A DNA stretch of 64,000 bases from Ilumatobacteraceae bacterium (GTDB lineage Bacteria > Actinomycetota > Acidimicrobiia > Acidimicrobiales > Ilumatobacteraceae), in NCBI GenBank assembly GCA_021299715.1, contig JAJTEL010000002.1, forward strand, positions 310,001 through 374,000, in the 5' to 3' direction. Each line of letters opens with the position of its first letter. Within the stretch, counting starts at the first letter, position 1. Under the pieces are notes generated by a model that had not been told where the DNA came from, searched no databases, and saw only the letters and a list, made by a program, of their open reading frames with translations. Position numbers and translations under genes: made by a program. This document shows positions 24,547 to 33,368 of the stretch, one piece after another.

Positions 24547-25305
24547 CTAGCGGCGATCTTGCAAAAAAGGAAACTTCTGGCGCGTTGCTGCTACGACGTC
24601 TGACGTTATGTCGGCAAGAAGAATCTCTTCTTTCTCATTCGCCGACGCAAGTGTGTTGCCAAGCGGATCAAAGATTCGCGAGTCACCGCTGTACGTCAGC
24701 CCGCCACCCGAGCCCACTCGGTTGCAACCAATGACGTAGGCCTGATTCTCAATGGCGCGCGCACGCAAAAGGGCCAACCAGTGTTCTCTGCGTGACTCGG
24801 GCCAGTTTGCTGGTACGACATAGACATCGGTGTCTCGTGCTAGTGCCCAGAACTCGTCGGCGAAGCGAAGGTCGTAACACACGAAGAAACTGACCCGTAG
24901 GTCGTTGACGGTCGCCGTAAGAAAATGTGACCCAGCACGAAAATGTTTGTCTTCGCCGCCGTATGTGAATGGGTGAATTTTCCTGTATCGATCTGTCGTG
25001 CCATTGGGGTGGGCCAGCACTAATGAGTTGTACGGACGCGGATCTCCATCAGAAACTTCTGGGCAACTTCCACAAATCCAAACCTGTAACTCTGTGGCTA
25101 ATCGTATGAGGAACTGTGATGATGGACCATCTACTGGTTCGCCAATGTCGCTGCGATCAACCACAAAGCCAGTGGAGAACATTTCGCTGAGAACAATGAA
25201 CTGTGCGCCCTGAGATGCCGCATCACGTATGTGCTGTTCTAGCGAAGCAAAATTTGCCTGTCGGTCTGCCCAAGCAATGTTGTGCTGAATAGCGGCAACC
25301 TTCAT
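24547..25305 (-). CDS. Carbon-nitrogen hydrolase (omega-amidase-like, nitrilase superfamily)
   Basis: 252 residues with the Glu-Lys-Cys triad: Glu41 (LSEMFSTGF), Lys109 (YRKIHPF) and Cys143 (VCYDLRF). The sequence resembles the YafV/Nit2 omega-amidase branch, which hydrolyses 2-oxoglutaramate or 2-oxosuccinamate. The upstream gene is a glutamine/methionine-type aminotransferase, so the pair fits the glutamine transaminase-omega-amidase route that uses glutamine as amino donor to re-aminate 2-oxo acids such as 2-oxo-4-methylthiobutyrate. The specific pathway is inferred from the pairing. Confidence 0.88.
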   Translation of the reverse strand: MKVAAIQHNIAWADRQANFASLEQHIRDAASQGAQFIVLSEMFSTGFVVDRSDIGEPVDGPSSQFLIRLATELQVWICGSCPEVSDGDPRPYNSLVLAHPNGTTDRYRKIHPFTYGGEDKHFRAGSHFLTATVNDLRVSFFVCYDLRFADEFWALARDTDVYVVPANWPESRREHWLALLRARAIENQAYVIGCNRVGSGGGLTYSGDSRIFDPLGNTLASANEKEEILLADITSDVVAATRQKFPFLQDRR

Positions 25306-25311
25306 GGCTCT

Positions 25312-25317
25312 ACCTTA
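25312..25317 (-). promoter_or_regulatory. -10 element TAAGGT, leaderless promoter (minus)
   Basis: TAAGGT, then 6 nt, then the ATG at 25305. The hexamer overlaps the TAA stop of the aminotransferase gene, so the amidase can also be transcribed separately. Confidence 0.5.
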
Positions 25318-26496
25318 TGCCCACGACCGAAGTCGTTGTGATGCTTCTTTAATGGTGTCGTCTTGCTTGCAGAATGCAAATCGCACGATGTGCTTGCCTT
25401 CCTCACTGTGTCGTGGGTCGTAGAGAACTCCACCCGGAATGGCGACGACTCCACATTGTGCAGGGAGGGCACGGCAGAACTGCATGCTGTCACCATGGGG
25501 GAATCGTTCACGAATATCTGCGGTAATGAAATATGTTCCTTCGGGGGTGATGGGCTGTAGTCCTGCGTCGCGAAGGGCAGGAAGCAACATGTCGCGTTTG
25601 CGTTGGAGGTCTGCTGCAAGTTGTTCAAAGTACGCGTCCGGCAGTTGCAGACCAACTGCGATGGCCGATTGAAACGGAGTGCCGCCGGCGAATGTAAACA
25701 ACTGTTTGGCCATACGTGTTGCATTCAGCAAGGCCGCCGGAGCACAGGCCCACCCTATTTTCCAGCCAGTTGTATTGAATGACTTGCCACCAGACGAGAT
25801 GGTGATTGTTCGTTCATACATGCCTGGGAGCGTTGCAATGGGGATGTGGACTGCAGAATCAAATGTGAGATGTTCGTACACTTCGTCGGACACAACAATC
25901 AGGTTGTGTTCAATTGCTATGTCGGCAACAAGCTGTAACTCATCGCGGGTAAACACCATTCCAGTGGGATTGTGCGGCGAATTCAACAGAATCATTCGGG
26001 TGTTCGGCGTAATGACGTTTCGTAATTGGTCTGCATCGAATCCGTAGCGACCATCTGATTGAGGTTGAAGAGTGACAGGGGACAGGTGTGCACCTGCGAG
26101 AGCCACACATCCGGCGTACGTGTCGAAAAGTGGTTCAAACACCACCACTTCGTCGTTGGTGTTCAGAATGCCCAACAGTGCACCTGCGAGAGCTTCGGTT
26201 GCACCCATGGTGACCAACACCTCTGAATCGGGATCATAAGAAAGATTCCAAAAGCGTTTCTGGTGATGCGCAATCGCCTCGCGAAGCGCAGGCACACCAA
26301 TGCCCGGAGGATATTGGTTGTTTCCTTCCGCCACATTTCGTATGGCTTCATCGAGAACGTCACGAGGGCCGTCGTAGTCGGGGAATCCTTGTCCCAGATT
26401 GATAGCGCCGGTGGACACCGCCAGAGCGGTCATCTCGGCAAAAATAGATGCACCGAAACCTTGCAGTCGATGGGCAAGTGGCTCTCGTGGTGTCAC
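25315..26496 (-). CDS. Class I/II PLP-dependent aminotransferase (methionine/kynurenine-glutamine type)
   Basis: About 393 residues of fold type I. LGQGFPDYDGP near the N-terminus, NSPHNPTGMVF in the middle and the PLP Lys in SSGGKSFNTTGWKIGW match the YbdL/kynurenine aminotransferase/glutamine transaminase K group. The start is taken as GTG 26496 (or 26499), since upstream codons run into the previous gene. It transfers an amino group between amino acids and 2-oxo acids; with the omega-amidase-like gene downstream, glutamine is the likely donor. It also lies 3' of the F420-type oxidoreductase in the same orientation. Confidence 0.88.
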   Translation of the reverse strand: MTPREPLAHRLQGFGASIFAEMTALAVSTGAINLGQGFPDYDGPRDVLDEAIRNVAEGNNQYPPGIGVPALREAIAHHQKRFWNLSYDPDSEVLVTMGATEALAGALLGILNTNDEVVVFEPLFDTYAGCVALAGAHLSPVTLQPQSDGRYGFDADQLRNVITPNTRMILLNSPHNPTGMVFTRDELQLVADIAIEHNLIVVSDEVYEHLTFDSAVHIPIATLPGMYERTITISSGGKSFNTTGWKIGWACAPAALLNATRMAKQLFTFAGGTPFQSAIAVGLQLPDAYFEQLAADLQRKRDMLLPALRDAGLQPITPEGTYFITADIRERFPHGDSMQFCRALPAQCGVVAIPGGVLYDPRHSEEGKHIVRFAFCKQDDTIKEASQRLRSWA

Positions 26497-26527
26497 CACC
26501 GTAAGAGTAAACGCTGCTGAGCGTGTC

Positions 26528-27529
26528 TTATGCAGTCCAGCCAGAGAAGGCGTCAATCATTGCCTTTACATCGCCAAGTGGATACAAGATGGGGCATGTT
26601 GCTCCGTCTTTCATGTATTCGCGTACTTTTGCGCGCGCATCATCGGGTGTTCCTGATGCTGTCAGCATTTGCACAATTTCATCGGGAACAAGTTTTGATG
26701 CAGCAACGACTTGTTCATGAGTTGCTGGCCACGTGAGTACTTCGCCCACTTTGTCTAAAAGAGATTGCGGGACGCCAGAGGCCTTCATAATGTGCGGCTG
26801 TTGACCCAAGTACTGCGTCACCATGAGGCGTGCCATGTCGAGTGCGGTTTTGCGGTCTTCGTGAACGCTGCACACCACCAATTGTGGGCGATCGATGTCT
26901 TCCCACTTGCGGCCTGCTTTATCTGCACCTTTGGCGAGAGCTTCGATGGCGCTCTTGTTGTAGTCGGGGGAGACCAGATAGTTCAGAACGACTCCGTCGG
27001 CAATTTCACCAGCCAACTCCATCATCTGCATTCCCGTTGCACCTAAATAAATGGGAACATCTTTCGGACGACGTTCTTGATACACGTAGTCGAGTTCAAC
27101 GCCGTCAAGTTGAACGAATTCACCGTTCATCGTGACTGTCTCGTTTGCTAACAGCCCACGCACTGCCGTAATAATTTCGCGCATCGCACGAAGTGGCTTT
27201 GCGCGTGACACGCCAACCTTTGCCGCCAACGGATCCCACCATGCGCCAATTCCCAAGATGACGCGACCCGGCGCGAGGTCATCGAGAGTAGAAAATGTGG
27301 CAGCGAGACGAGCAGGGTTACGAGTCCAGCAGTCGACAACACCTGAACCAATCTTGATGGTGTCTGTTACTGCGGCAAACGCAGACATTGGAACGATGGC
27401 ATCGCGTACAAGTCGACTATCGGCTTGCCACACAGCCTCGAATCCTTTTTGTTCTGCGTATTTTGTGTACTCCATGCCTTCGGCGATGGGGTGGGCGTCC
27501 TGTAGGTAAATGGCTGCTGGGCTTGACAT
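26528..27529 (-). CDS. LLM-class F420-dependent oxidoreductase
   Basis: 333 residues of the luciferase-like TIM-barrel family: [19 protein letters not shown] near the N-terminus, [11 protein letters not shown], then [18 protein letters not shown] and the repeat-type [20 protein letters not shown]. The family includes methylenetetrahydromethanopterin reductase-like F420 enzymes of actinobacteria. AAGGAGA lies 6 nt before the ATG. It follows the molybdenum hydroxylase by 25 nt and is probably co-transcribed. The substrate is unknown. Confidence 0.86.
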   Translation of the reverse strand: MSSPAAIYLQDAHPIAEGMEYTKYAEQKGFEAVWQADSRLVRDAIVPMSAFAAVTDTIKIGSGVVDCWTRNPARLAATFSTLDDLAPGRVILGIGAWWDPLAAKVGVSRAKPLRAMREIITAVRGLLANETVTMNGEFVQLDGVELDYVYQERRPKDVPIYLGATGMQMMELAGEIADGVVLNYLVSPDYNKSAIEALAKGADKAGRKWEDIDRPQLVVCSVHEDRKTALDMARLMVTQYLGQQPHIMKASGVPQSLLDKVGEVLTWPATHEQVVAASKLVPDEIVQMLTASGTPDDARAKVREYMKDGATCPILYPLGDVKAMIDAFSGWTA

Positions 27530-27554
27530 GGTGTTCTCCTTGAAGACTTTTGAC

Positions 27555-30080
27555 TTAGTCGTTCGAATCGTCGGTTTTGGGTTTCATTGGCAATTGGGTG
27601 CGCCAAATACCGTCGGCCGCATGAAGGGCGGCAGCAACGGCTGGTGCGGTGGGCACCAAGCCAATTTCGCCTACGCCTTTAATTCCGTAGGGGCTTCGTG
27701 GCTGCGGGCATTCCACCATGACGACGTCGATTGGCGGAACATCCTTTGGACGCAAAATGCCAAGTGAGCGAAGAGTCATGTTGGTGGGGAAGCCGTTCTC
27801 GTTTGATGGGAAGTCTTCGGTGAGTGCATAACCAAGACCCATGTGAACAGCACCTTCAATTTGACCTTCACACAATGTGGGGTTCACTGCTTTGCCCACA
27901 TCGTGAACTGCTACAACTTTCTCGATTGCTTGTGTCACCGGATCCATTACAACAAGTTGTGCTGCGTATCCGAACGCCGAGTGGATGGTGGGGTTCTCTA
28001 CGCCTGGGTCGCCTAAGTGCTGAGTCCAGTCCACGACATATTCGCCCATGTAGTCGACACCAACCGCACGACCACCCGCGTTGGCTTCTTCGCAAGCCTT
28101 CTTCACACTGGCTGCCGCCATGAGCGTGCCACGGCTACCTGTTGTTTGGCCGAAACCTAATTGGCGCGTTGTGTCGACAATGACACGAATGCTTGAAGCA
28201 TCGATACCTAGTTCTTCCACCGCAACTTGAAGAGCTACCGTGTGAACACCTTGTCCCATCTCTGTCCATCCGTGACGAACTTCGACAATGCCATCGGCAC
28301 GGAAATGAACAACAGCACGGGTGACTTCTCGGAATCCGTTGCCAAGTCCTGAGTTCTTCAGTCCAAGTCCAAGTCCCACAGCTTTTCCGGCAGCGACCGC
28401 TTCGTCGTATGCACTCTTGATTGTGTCGAGGCAAGTTTCGGCACCCAAAGATCCGTCGTCCATGATTTGTCCGGGGCCCCATACTTCTCCGGGGTGAATG
28501 ACATTGCGCTTGCGAATTTCCCAACCGGAGATGCCAACTTTCTCTGCAAGTCGGTCGAGGCATCCTTCCATTGCAAATTGGGCTTGGTTCGCGCCGAAAC
28601 CTCTAAAGGCACCGCACACGGGATTGTTGGTGCGAACTGCAACTGACGAGACGTCAACAGAGGGTGTGTGATACGGACCCGTTGCATGTCCGGCAGCACG
28701 TTCAAGAACTTTCATTCCGACTGAGGCATACGAACCAGAGTCGCCAATCATTCGTGCACGTACAGCCGTGAGTTTCCCTGTTGCGTCGCAACCAACGGTG
28801 TATTCCATACGGATGGGGTGGCGCTTGGCATGAATGAGGAGGCTTTCCTCGCGCGACAAAGTGCATTTCACAGGCTTTTGAAGTAGCCATGCCGCAAGCG
28901 CAGTTTGACCCTGGTTTGACATGTCTTCTTTGCCACCAAAGGCGCCACCATTCGAAACGAGTTCAACAGTGACTTTGTCTGTGGGCACATTGAGAATTGC
29001 GCAAATTTGATCGCGGTCGTCCCACACACCCTGGCCGCCCGAATACACGTGCAGTGTGCCGTCGGCAGTGTTTGGAACTGCCAACGTTGATTCTGGTTCT
29101 AAGAAAGCATGCTCAATGCGCTGAGTTTGGAATGTTTCTGTAATGACGTGTGCACTGTTTGCAAGTTGTGCGTCAACGTCTCCGCGTGTGTATTCGCTGC
29201 GCGACAGAACATTGCTGTCGGTACCCCACACCGCAATCTCTGGGTCGTCAATTGCCGCAACGGCATCAACAATGGGACGCAGCGGTGCATAGTTCACCTG
29301 AATGAGTTCTGCGGCAGCACGAGCTTCACGGCGAGTGCGAGCGACAACAATGGCCAGAACATCTCCTGCATATGAGGTGCGTTCTCCGACGCCAATCATG
29401 ACGGGCCAGTCTTTATAGATGATTCCTACCTTGTGAACGCCCGGAATATCGGCAGCGGTGAAGACTGCTTCTACTCCAGGTGCAGATTCAGCAGCCGAGG
29501 TGTCAATAGCAAGAATGTCGGCACGAACATGTTGCGTGAGATGCAATGCGCCATGCAGCATGCCAGGAATTCGAATGTCGTCTACGTAACCACGGTCGCC
29601 CAGCGCAAGGTCGGCAGCTTCATACTTGACTCCGCGTGAGCCAACTCCGCCCGGCAGTGAGACTTCGACAGGGGTTCCCTGCGCAACCGTTTCAATGGCG
29701 TCGAGAACTTTTACGTATCCGGTGCATCGACACAGATGTGCTACGATGCCCGGAATGCAGAATCCACATTGCAAGCCCCCGCACGCTGCGAACGCCGACG
29801 AATATGTGTTTCGCTCTTCTTCGCTGACTCCTTCGAGGGTGGTGATGTCACGTCCTTCGGCTTTCGCAACGGAGTAGGTGCACGACACTTGGGCCTTGCC
29901 ATCAATCATGACGGTGCAGCATCCGCATTGACCAGAAGGTGAGCACCCGTCTTTTGGTGAGGTGATATCTAGTTCGTCGCGCAACGCGGCCAAAAGGTGG
30001 GGGTGGTCGGCCGAAACCGTTACCGGCGCGCCATTGACGCGAAAAGAGATGCGGGTGCCGGAGGCAGCAAGGTCTGTCAC
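27555..30080 (-). CDS. Molybdenum hydroxylase, fused [2Fe-2S] and Moco domains (aldehyde oxidoreductase-like)
   Basis: 841 residues. The N-terminal plant-type ferredoxin domain has Cys46, Cys52, Cys55 and Cys67. The second cluster domain has CGFC (105-108) and CRC (117-119), which are unusually close. The Moco domains follow (about 155-841): [35 protein letters not shown] and the catalytic-Glu motif [10 protein letters not shown] near the end. There is no FAD domain and no neighbouring FAD subunit, as in the Mop-type aldehyde oxidoreductases. It would oxidise an aldehyde or N-heterocycle. GTG start, leaderless. Confidence 0.88.
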   Translation of the reverse strand: MTDLAASGTRISFRVNGAPVTVSADHPHLLAALRDELDITSPKDGCSPSGQCGCCTVMIDGKAQVSCTYSVAKAEGRDITTLEGVSEEERNTYSSAFAACGGLQCGFCIPGIVAHLCRCTGYVKVLDAIETVAQGTPVEVSLPGGVGSRGVKYEAADLALGDRGYVDDIRIPGMLHGALHLTQHVRADILAIDTSAAESAPGVEAVFTAADIPGVHKVGIIYKDWPVMIGVGERTSYAGDVLAIVVARTRREARAAAELIQVNYAPLRPIVDAVAAIDDPEIAVWGTDSNVLSRSEYTRGDVDAQLANSAHVITETFQTQRIEHAFLEPESTLAVPNTADGTLHVYSGGQGVWDDRDQICAILNVPTDKVTVELVSNGGAFGGKEDMSNQGQTALAAWLLQKPVKCTLSREESLLIHAKRHPIRMEYTVGCDATGKLTAVRARMIGDSGSYASVGMKVLERAAGHATGPYHTPSVDVSSVAVRTNNPVCGAFRGFGANQAQFAMEGCLDRLAEKVGISGWEIRKRNVIHPGEVWGPGQIMDDGSLGAETCLDTIKSAYDEAVAAGKAVGLGLGLKNSGLGNGFREVTRAVVHFRADGIVEVRHGWTEMGQGVHTVALQVAVEELGIDASSIRVIVDTTRQLGFGQTTGSRGTLMAAASVKKACEEANAGGRAVGVDYMGEYVVDWTQHLGDPGVENPTIHSAFGYAAQLVVMDPVTQAIEKVVAVHDVGKAVNPTLCEGQIEGAVHMGLGYALTEDFPSNENGFPTNMTLRSLGILRPKDVPPIDVVMVECPQPRSPYGIKGVGEIGLVPTAPAVAAALHAADGIWRTQLPMKPKTDDSND

Positions 30081-30086
30081 AGGGTC

Positions 30087-30092
30087 ATTTTA
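30087..30092 (-). promoter_or_regulatory. -10 element TAAAAT, leaderless promoter (minus)
   Basis: TAAAAT lies 6 nt before the GTG at 30080 and drives the molybdenum hydroxylase operon. It is about 60 nt from the divergent acyltransferase promoter. Confidence 0.55.
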
Positions 30093-30151
30093 CAAAATGT
30101 TAAGGCGAAAGGTAGTTCCTGTTTGGCTCTTATGACCCAGTCAGGGAGGAA

Positions 30152-30157
30152 TAGGGT
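30152..30157 (+). promoter_or_regulatory. -10 element TAGGGT, leaderless promoter
   Basis: TAGGGT, 6 nt, ATG at 30164. An AGGGAGGA stretch at 30143-30150 is too far upstream for a typical ribosome site. Confidence 0.55.
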
Positions 30158-30163
30158 GAAGTT

Positions 30164-31171
30164 ATGGAGCGGACATGGCTACGGCGCCCGGTCATGGGGA
30201 CGGCAGTCGTCGTCTTGGCCGTTGTCTTGTTGGCGACGTGTGTTGTCTGGATTCCCGTACTGACTCTTGTCGACCTTCTTCGTCGTCGCTGGCGCCTGCC
30301 TTTGCTGCGTTTCGTCGCTTTCGGCACCTTGTGGTCGTGGCTAGAGACCTGTGGGCTCATCGGCGCTGGCGGTGTGTTCGTCATGGGCCAGGCCAAGAAC
30401 AAATCTCTGAATTATCGGCTGCAGGCGTGGTGGACACGCAATGTGGTTCGCGCTCTTCGTGTCACGGTCGGTCTTCGCATCGAAGTTGAAGGATTCAACG
30501 AATTGGGTGAGGGACCGTTTGTTGCTCTCTGTCGACACGCAAGTTTGGCTGATTCGGTGATGAGCGCTTGGGTGTTGGTGGATCACGCTCACTTAAAGCC
30601 TCGGTACGTGTTGAAAAAAGAATTGAAGATGGATCCGTGCCTAGATGTGGTGGGGCATCGTCTGCCGAACTATTTCATTGATCGAACATCGGCAAATGTT
30701 GCATCAGAGTTACAGGGCATAGAGCAAATGGCGGCTGGTCTTGCGATTGACGAAGTTGCAGTTATTTTCCCGGAGGGAAGTCGCGCCAACATCGTGAAAC
30801 GAACACGAGCGTTATCCAAATTGCGTTTGCGATCACCCGAACGTGCCACTCGACTTGAAAAATTGCAGCACTTATTGCCACCAAAGCCAGCAGGCGCTGC
30901 GGCATTGTTGGCCGCAGTTCCAAATGCCAATGTCATCACTATGTGGCATAGCGGTTTTGACGGTCTCGACACTTTTCGTGGAATAGTTCGCCATCTTGCT
31001 CAGCGTGCCATTCGTGTGCACGTCAAGATCACCGAACATCATCGTGCAACAGTGGCATCTGGTGAAGCATTTGTTGATTGGCTCGATGAACAATGGCTGA
31101 TCATGGACGATGCTGTTTCTCGGCATATGTCTCGCGTATTCGTTCCATTAACAGGGGGAGAAAATGGGTAG
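30164..31171 (+). CDS. PlsC-type acyltransferase
   Basis: 335 residues. One or two membrane helices at the N-terminus (about 8-40) precede the acyltransferase domain with the catalytic HX4D motif CRHASLADSV (about residues 124-130) and FPEGSRAN (about 205). Members acylate lysophosphatidic acid or related polyols from acyl-CoA or acyl-ACP at the membrane. Length exceeds the basic PlsC (about 240), so the substrate may differ. It overlaps the DUF1295 gene by 8 nt, implying a shared lipid-related job. Confidence 0.82.
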   Translation: MERTWLRRPVMGTAVVVLAVVLLATCVVWIPVLTLVDLLRRRWRLPLLRFVAFGTLWSWLETCGLIGAGGVFVMGQAKNKSLNYRLQAWWTRNVVRALRVTVGLRIEVEGFNELGEGPFVALCRHASLADSVMSAWVLVDHAHLKPRYVLKKELKMDPCLDVVGHRLPNYFIDRTSANVASELQGIEQMAAGLAIDEVAVIFPEGSRANIVKRTRALSKLRLRSPERATRLEKLQHLLPPKPAGAAALLAAVPNANVITMWHSGFDGLDTFRGIVRHLAQRAIRVHVKITEHHRATVASGEAFVDWLDEQWLIMDDAVSRHMSRVFVPLTGGENG

Positions 31172-31940
31172 TTCAATGCTCATCGCTGCAATCACGATTG
31201 CCATCATCATGGTGTCAACGTGGTTGCTCAGCGTCATCATCAAAAATGCATCAATAGTTGACATCGTGTGGGGTGCAGGCTTCGCCATCACATCGTGGGT
31301 GTTGGCCTTAACAGTCGACGGAGACAGTGGTCGACAGCTCTTGTTGGCCGTCATGGTTGGCGTATGGGGAACACGACTCGCTTTGTACTTGGCAAAGCGA
31401 AATATTGGCCATGGTGAAGATTGGCGTTACAAGGCAATGCGCAAGAAGGCGGGCAAGAAGTTCACGTACTCCAGTCTCGTCACTGTCTTTGGCTTGCAGG
31501 GCGCGCTCATGTGGGTGGTGTCGTTACCAGTTCAGTTCGGTAACGGAGATAGTTCGCCTGGCGTTGGCCCACTTGCTGTTATCGGAATCATGGTCTGGCT
31601 TGTCGGCCTTTCGTTTGAAGCCATCGGAGACTTTCAGTTGGCACGCTTCAAAAGGGATCCGAATAACGCAGGCAAAGTCATGGACCAAGGATTGTGGAGC
31701 CTGACGCGCCATCCCAACTATTTCGGCGATGCGTTGTTGTGGTGGGGTATTGGCATTGTCGGTGCCGAAACCGGTTCGGGAGTGATTGGGTTCATCGGAC
31801 CTGTTGCAATGACTTTTTTCTTATTGCGCATTTCTGGTGTTCCAATGTTGGAACGGTCGTTGTCGCGTCGTCGCGAGGGTTATGCCGAATACGCAGCTCG
31901 AACCAGCCAGTTCATTCCACGACCACCCAAAAAGATTTAA
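31164..31940 (+). CDS. DUF1295 / steroid 5-alpha-reductase-like membrane protein
   Basis: 258 residues with about six hydrophobic helices. The C-terminal part has DQGLWSLTRHPNYFGDALLWWG (conserved NADPH-side motif LxRHPNYxG) and ends with RREGYAEYAARTSQFIPRPP, both typical of DUF1295 proteins. These are thought to reduce double bonds in lipids or steroids, though few have been tested. GGGGGAGAA precedes the ATG within the upstream coding end. Its stop overlaps the convergent PLP gene by 4 nt. Confidence 0.87.
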   Translation: MGSSMLIAAITIAIIMVSTWLLSVIIKNASIVDIVWGAGFAITSWVLALTVDGDSGRQLLLAVMVGVWGTRLALYLAKRNIGHGEDWRYKAMRKKAGKKFTYSSLVTVFGLQGALMWVVSLPVQFGNGDSSPGVGPLAVIGIMVWLVGLSFEAIGDFQLARFKRDPNNAGKVMDQGLWSLTRHPNYFGDALLWWGIGIVGAETGSGVIGFIGPVAMTFFLLRISGVPMLERSLSRRREGYAEYAARTSQFIPRPPKKI

Positions 31941-33094
31941 ATCTTCGACAGTGCGAAGGTGATGTCGGCAACGATGTCGCGTGCGTCTTCTAAGCCAAGC
32001 GACAAGCGCAAAAGTCCTGGTGTGACGCCCAATGCATTCAGTGTGTTGGCGTCTAGTCCCACTTGAGTGCTTGTCGCTGGGTGACACACAAGAGTTTCGG
32101 GTCCGCCAAACGATGTTGCAATGTGGGCAAGCGAAAGGTTGTTCACAAAGGTGTGGCACGCATCAATTCCGCCTGCGAGTTCGAACGACAAGACCGACCC
32201 ACCAAATCGCATTTGTGTACGCGCGATGGTGTGTTGAGGATGTGACTCTAAGAAGGGATGATGCACGGCGGTGACAGCAGGGTGACTACTCAGTGCGTGT
32301 ACAACCGTTAGAGCAGAGTTGTTCTGTCGTTCCACTCGTACTCCGAGAGTGCGAATTCCGCGCAAAGCGTTTAAGGCGTCGTGAGGTGATGCAACTGAAC
32401 CATGCATGACCGAGTACGACCAGATCTCGTTCAGAAGGTCGCTTTCGCCAGCCAGCACACCTAGCAACGCGTCGTTATGTCCGCCGATGCCCTTCGTTGC
32501 TGAATGCAAAACAATGTCCACGCCGAAATCAAGTGGGCGTTGACCAAGTGGGGTTGCCATTGTTGAGTCGACAACCGTGAAGGGCCCGGCAATTGCTCCG
32601 AGCTCTTGCAAGTTTGCAATGGTGAGAAGAGGGTTCGACGGCGACTCTGCCAAAACCAACATTGTTCGGCCAGGAATAACCGCTGCTGCAAATGCTCCGG
32701 GGACTGTGGGATCAACGAACGTGGTTTCTATGCCGAATCGTGCGCATGGCCCGCGAAGAAAAGTTGCCGTGGCTCCATAGATGTTGTTTTGAGCAACGAT
32801 GTGTGAACCTGTCCCGCAGAGAGCGAGAACAAGAGAGGCAATGGCTCCCATGCCAGACCCAAATGCCAGTGCTGCCTCGGCGCCTTCTAATTCTGCAATT
32901 GCCTTCTCGAACTGGGTGACAGTGGGGTTTGAGAAGCGTGAATAGAAATGGTCGCTTCGTTGTCCGGTGGCGCGACGGGTGGCATCGTCTAAATCTGCGG
33001 ACTCCCACACAGTGGACGGCCACAATGCCGGAGACAAAGAGGGGGATCCGTCTCGTCCAGCGGTGATGGCAGTGGTATCGGGCTGTTGGGGCAC
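31937..33094 (-). CDS. Cys/Met metabolism PLP-dependent enzyme (cystathionine gamma-synthase/lyase type)
   Basis: 385 residues. HFYSRFSNPTV near the N-terminus and HSATKGIGGHND, which holds the PLP Lys, define the family. Length fits MetB, MetC, methionine gamma-lyase or O-acylhomoserine sulfhydrylase. With metX elsewhere in the window, a role in gamma-replacement on acylhomoserine is possible, but gamma-lyase activity cannot be excluded. GTG start, leaderless. Convergent 4-nt overlap with the DUF1295 gene. Confidence 0.88.
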   Translation of the reverse strand: MPQQPDTTAITAGRDGSPSLSPALWPSTVWESADLDDATRRATGQRSDHFYSRFSNPTVTQFEKAIAELEGAEAALAFGSGMGAIASLVLALCGTGSHIVAQNNIYGATATFLRGPCARFGIETTFVDPTVPGAFAAAVIPGRTMLVLAESPSNPLLTIANLQELGAIAGPFTVVDSTMATPLGQRPLDFGVDIVLHSATKGIGGHNDALLGVLAGESDLLNEIWSYSVMHGSVASPHDALNALRGIRTLGVRVERQNNSALTVVHALSSHPAVTAVHHPFLESHPQHTIARTQMRFGGSVLSFELAGGIDACHTFVNNLSLAHIATSFGGPETLVCHPATSTQVGLDANTLNALGVTPGLLRLSLGLEDARDIVADITFALSKI

Positions 33095-33100
33095 GCGCCG

Positions 33101-33106
33101 ATGCTA
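33101..33106 (-). promoter_or_regulatory. -10 element TAGCAT, leaderless promoter (minus)
   Basis: TAGCAT, 6 nt, GTG at 33094. It shares a 90-nt gap with the divergent promoter at 33171. Confidence 0.5.
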
Positions 33107-33170
33107 ACGAGGAAATACCGCCATGTCAGAGGCATTTCAGGGGTCTCAGCCTTCTGTGGGTGTGGTGGGG

Positions 33171-33176
33171 TAGCCT
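33171..33176 (+). promoter_or_regulatory. -10 element TAGCCT, leaderless promoter
   Basis: TAGCCT, 7 nt, ATG at 33184. This supports the short form of the small membrane protein over an in-frame ATG at 33160. Confidence 0.5.
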
Positions 33177-33183
33177 GAATGTC

Positions 33184-33363
33184 ATGTTCTCTTACTTAGA
33201 TGCCGGTACCGGCAGCATGATCATCACCGCAGTCGCAGGTGGCTTTGCCGGACTTGTCGTCGCCGTCAAGATGGGCATGGCCCGCCTTCGCTCGAAGGTC
33301 ACAGGCAAGCCTCTCGTCACCGAACCCGCTGACGAAGACGACGCCGCTAACGCACACGACTAA
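33184..33363 (+). CDS. Tiny membrane protein with LDxGTGS motif
   Basis: 59 residues: FSYLDAGTGSMI followed by one hydrophobic helix (about residues 12-32) and a basic then acidic tail. The N-terminal Y-L/I-D-(P/A)-G-T-G-S stretch recurs in very small bacterial membrane proteins, often beside polysaccharide or methyltransferase genes; their function is not known to me. It precedes the methyltransferase gene by 5 nt in one operon. Confidence 0.8.
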   Translation: MFSYLDAGTGSMIITAVAGGFAGLVVAVKMGMARLRSKVTGKPLVTEPADEDDAANAHD

Positions 33364-33368
33364 GTCCT

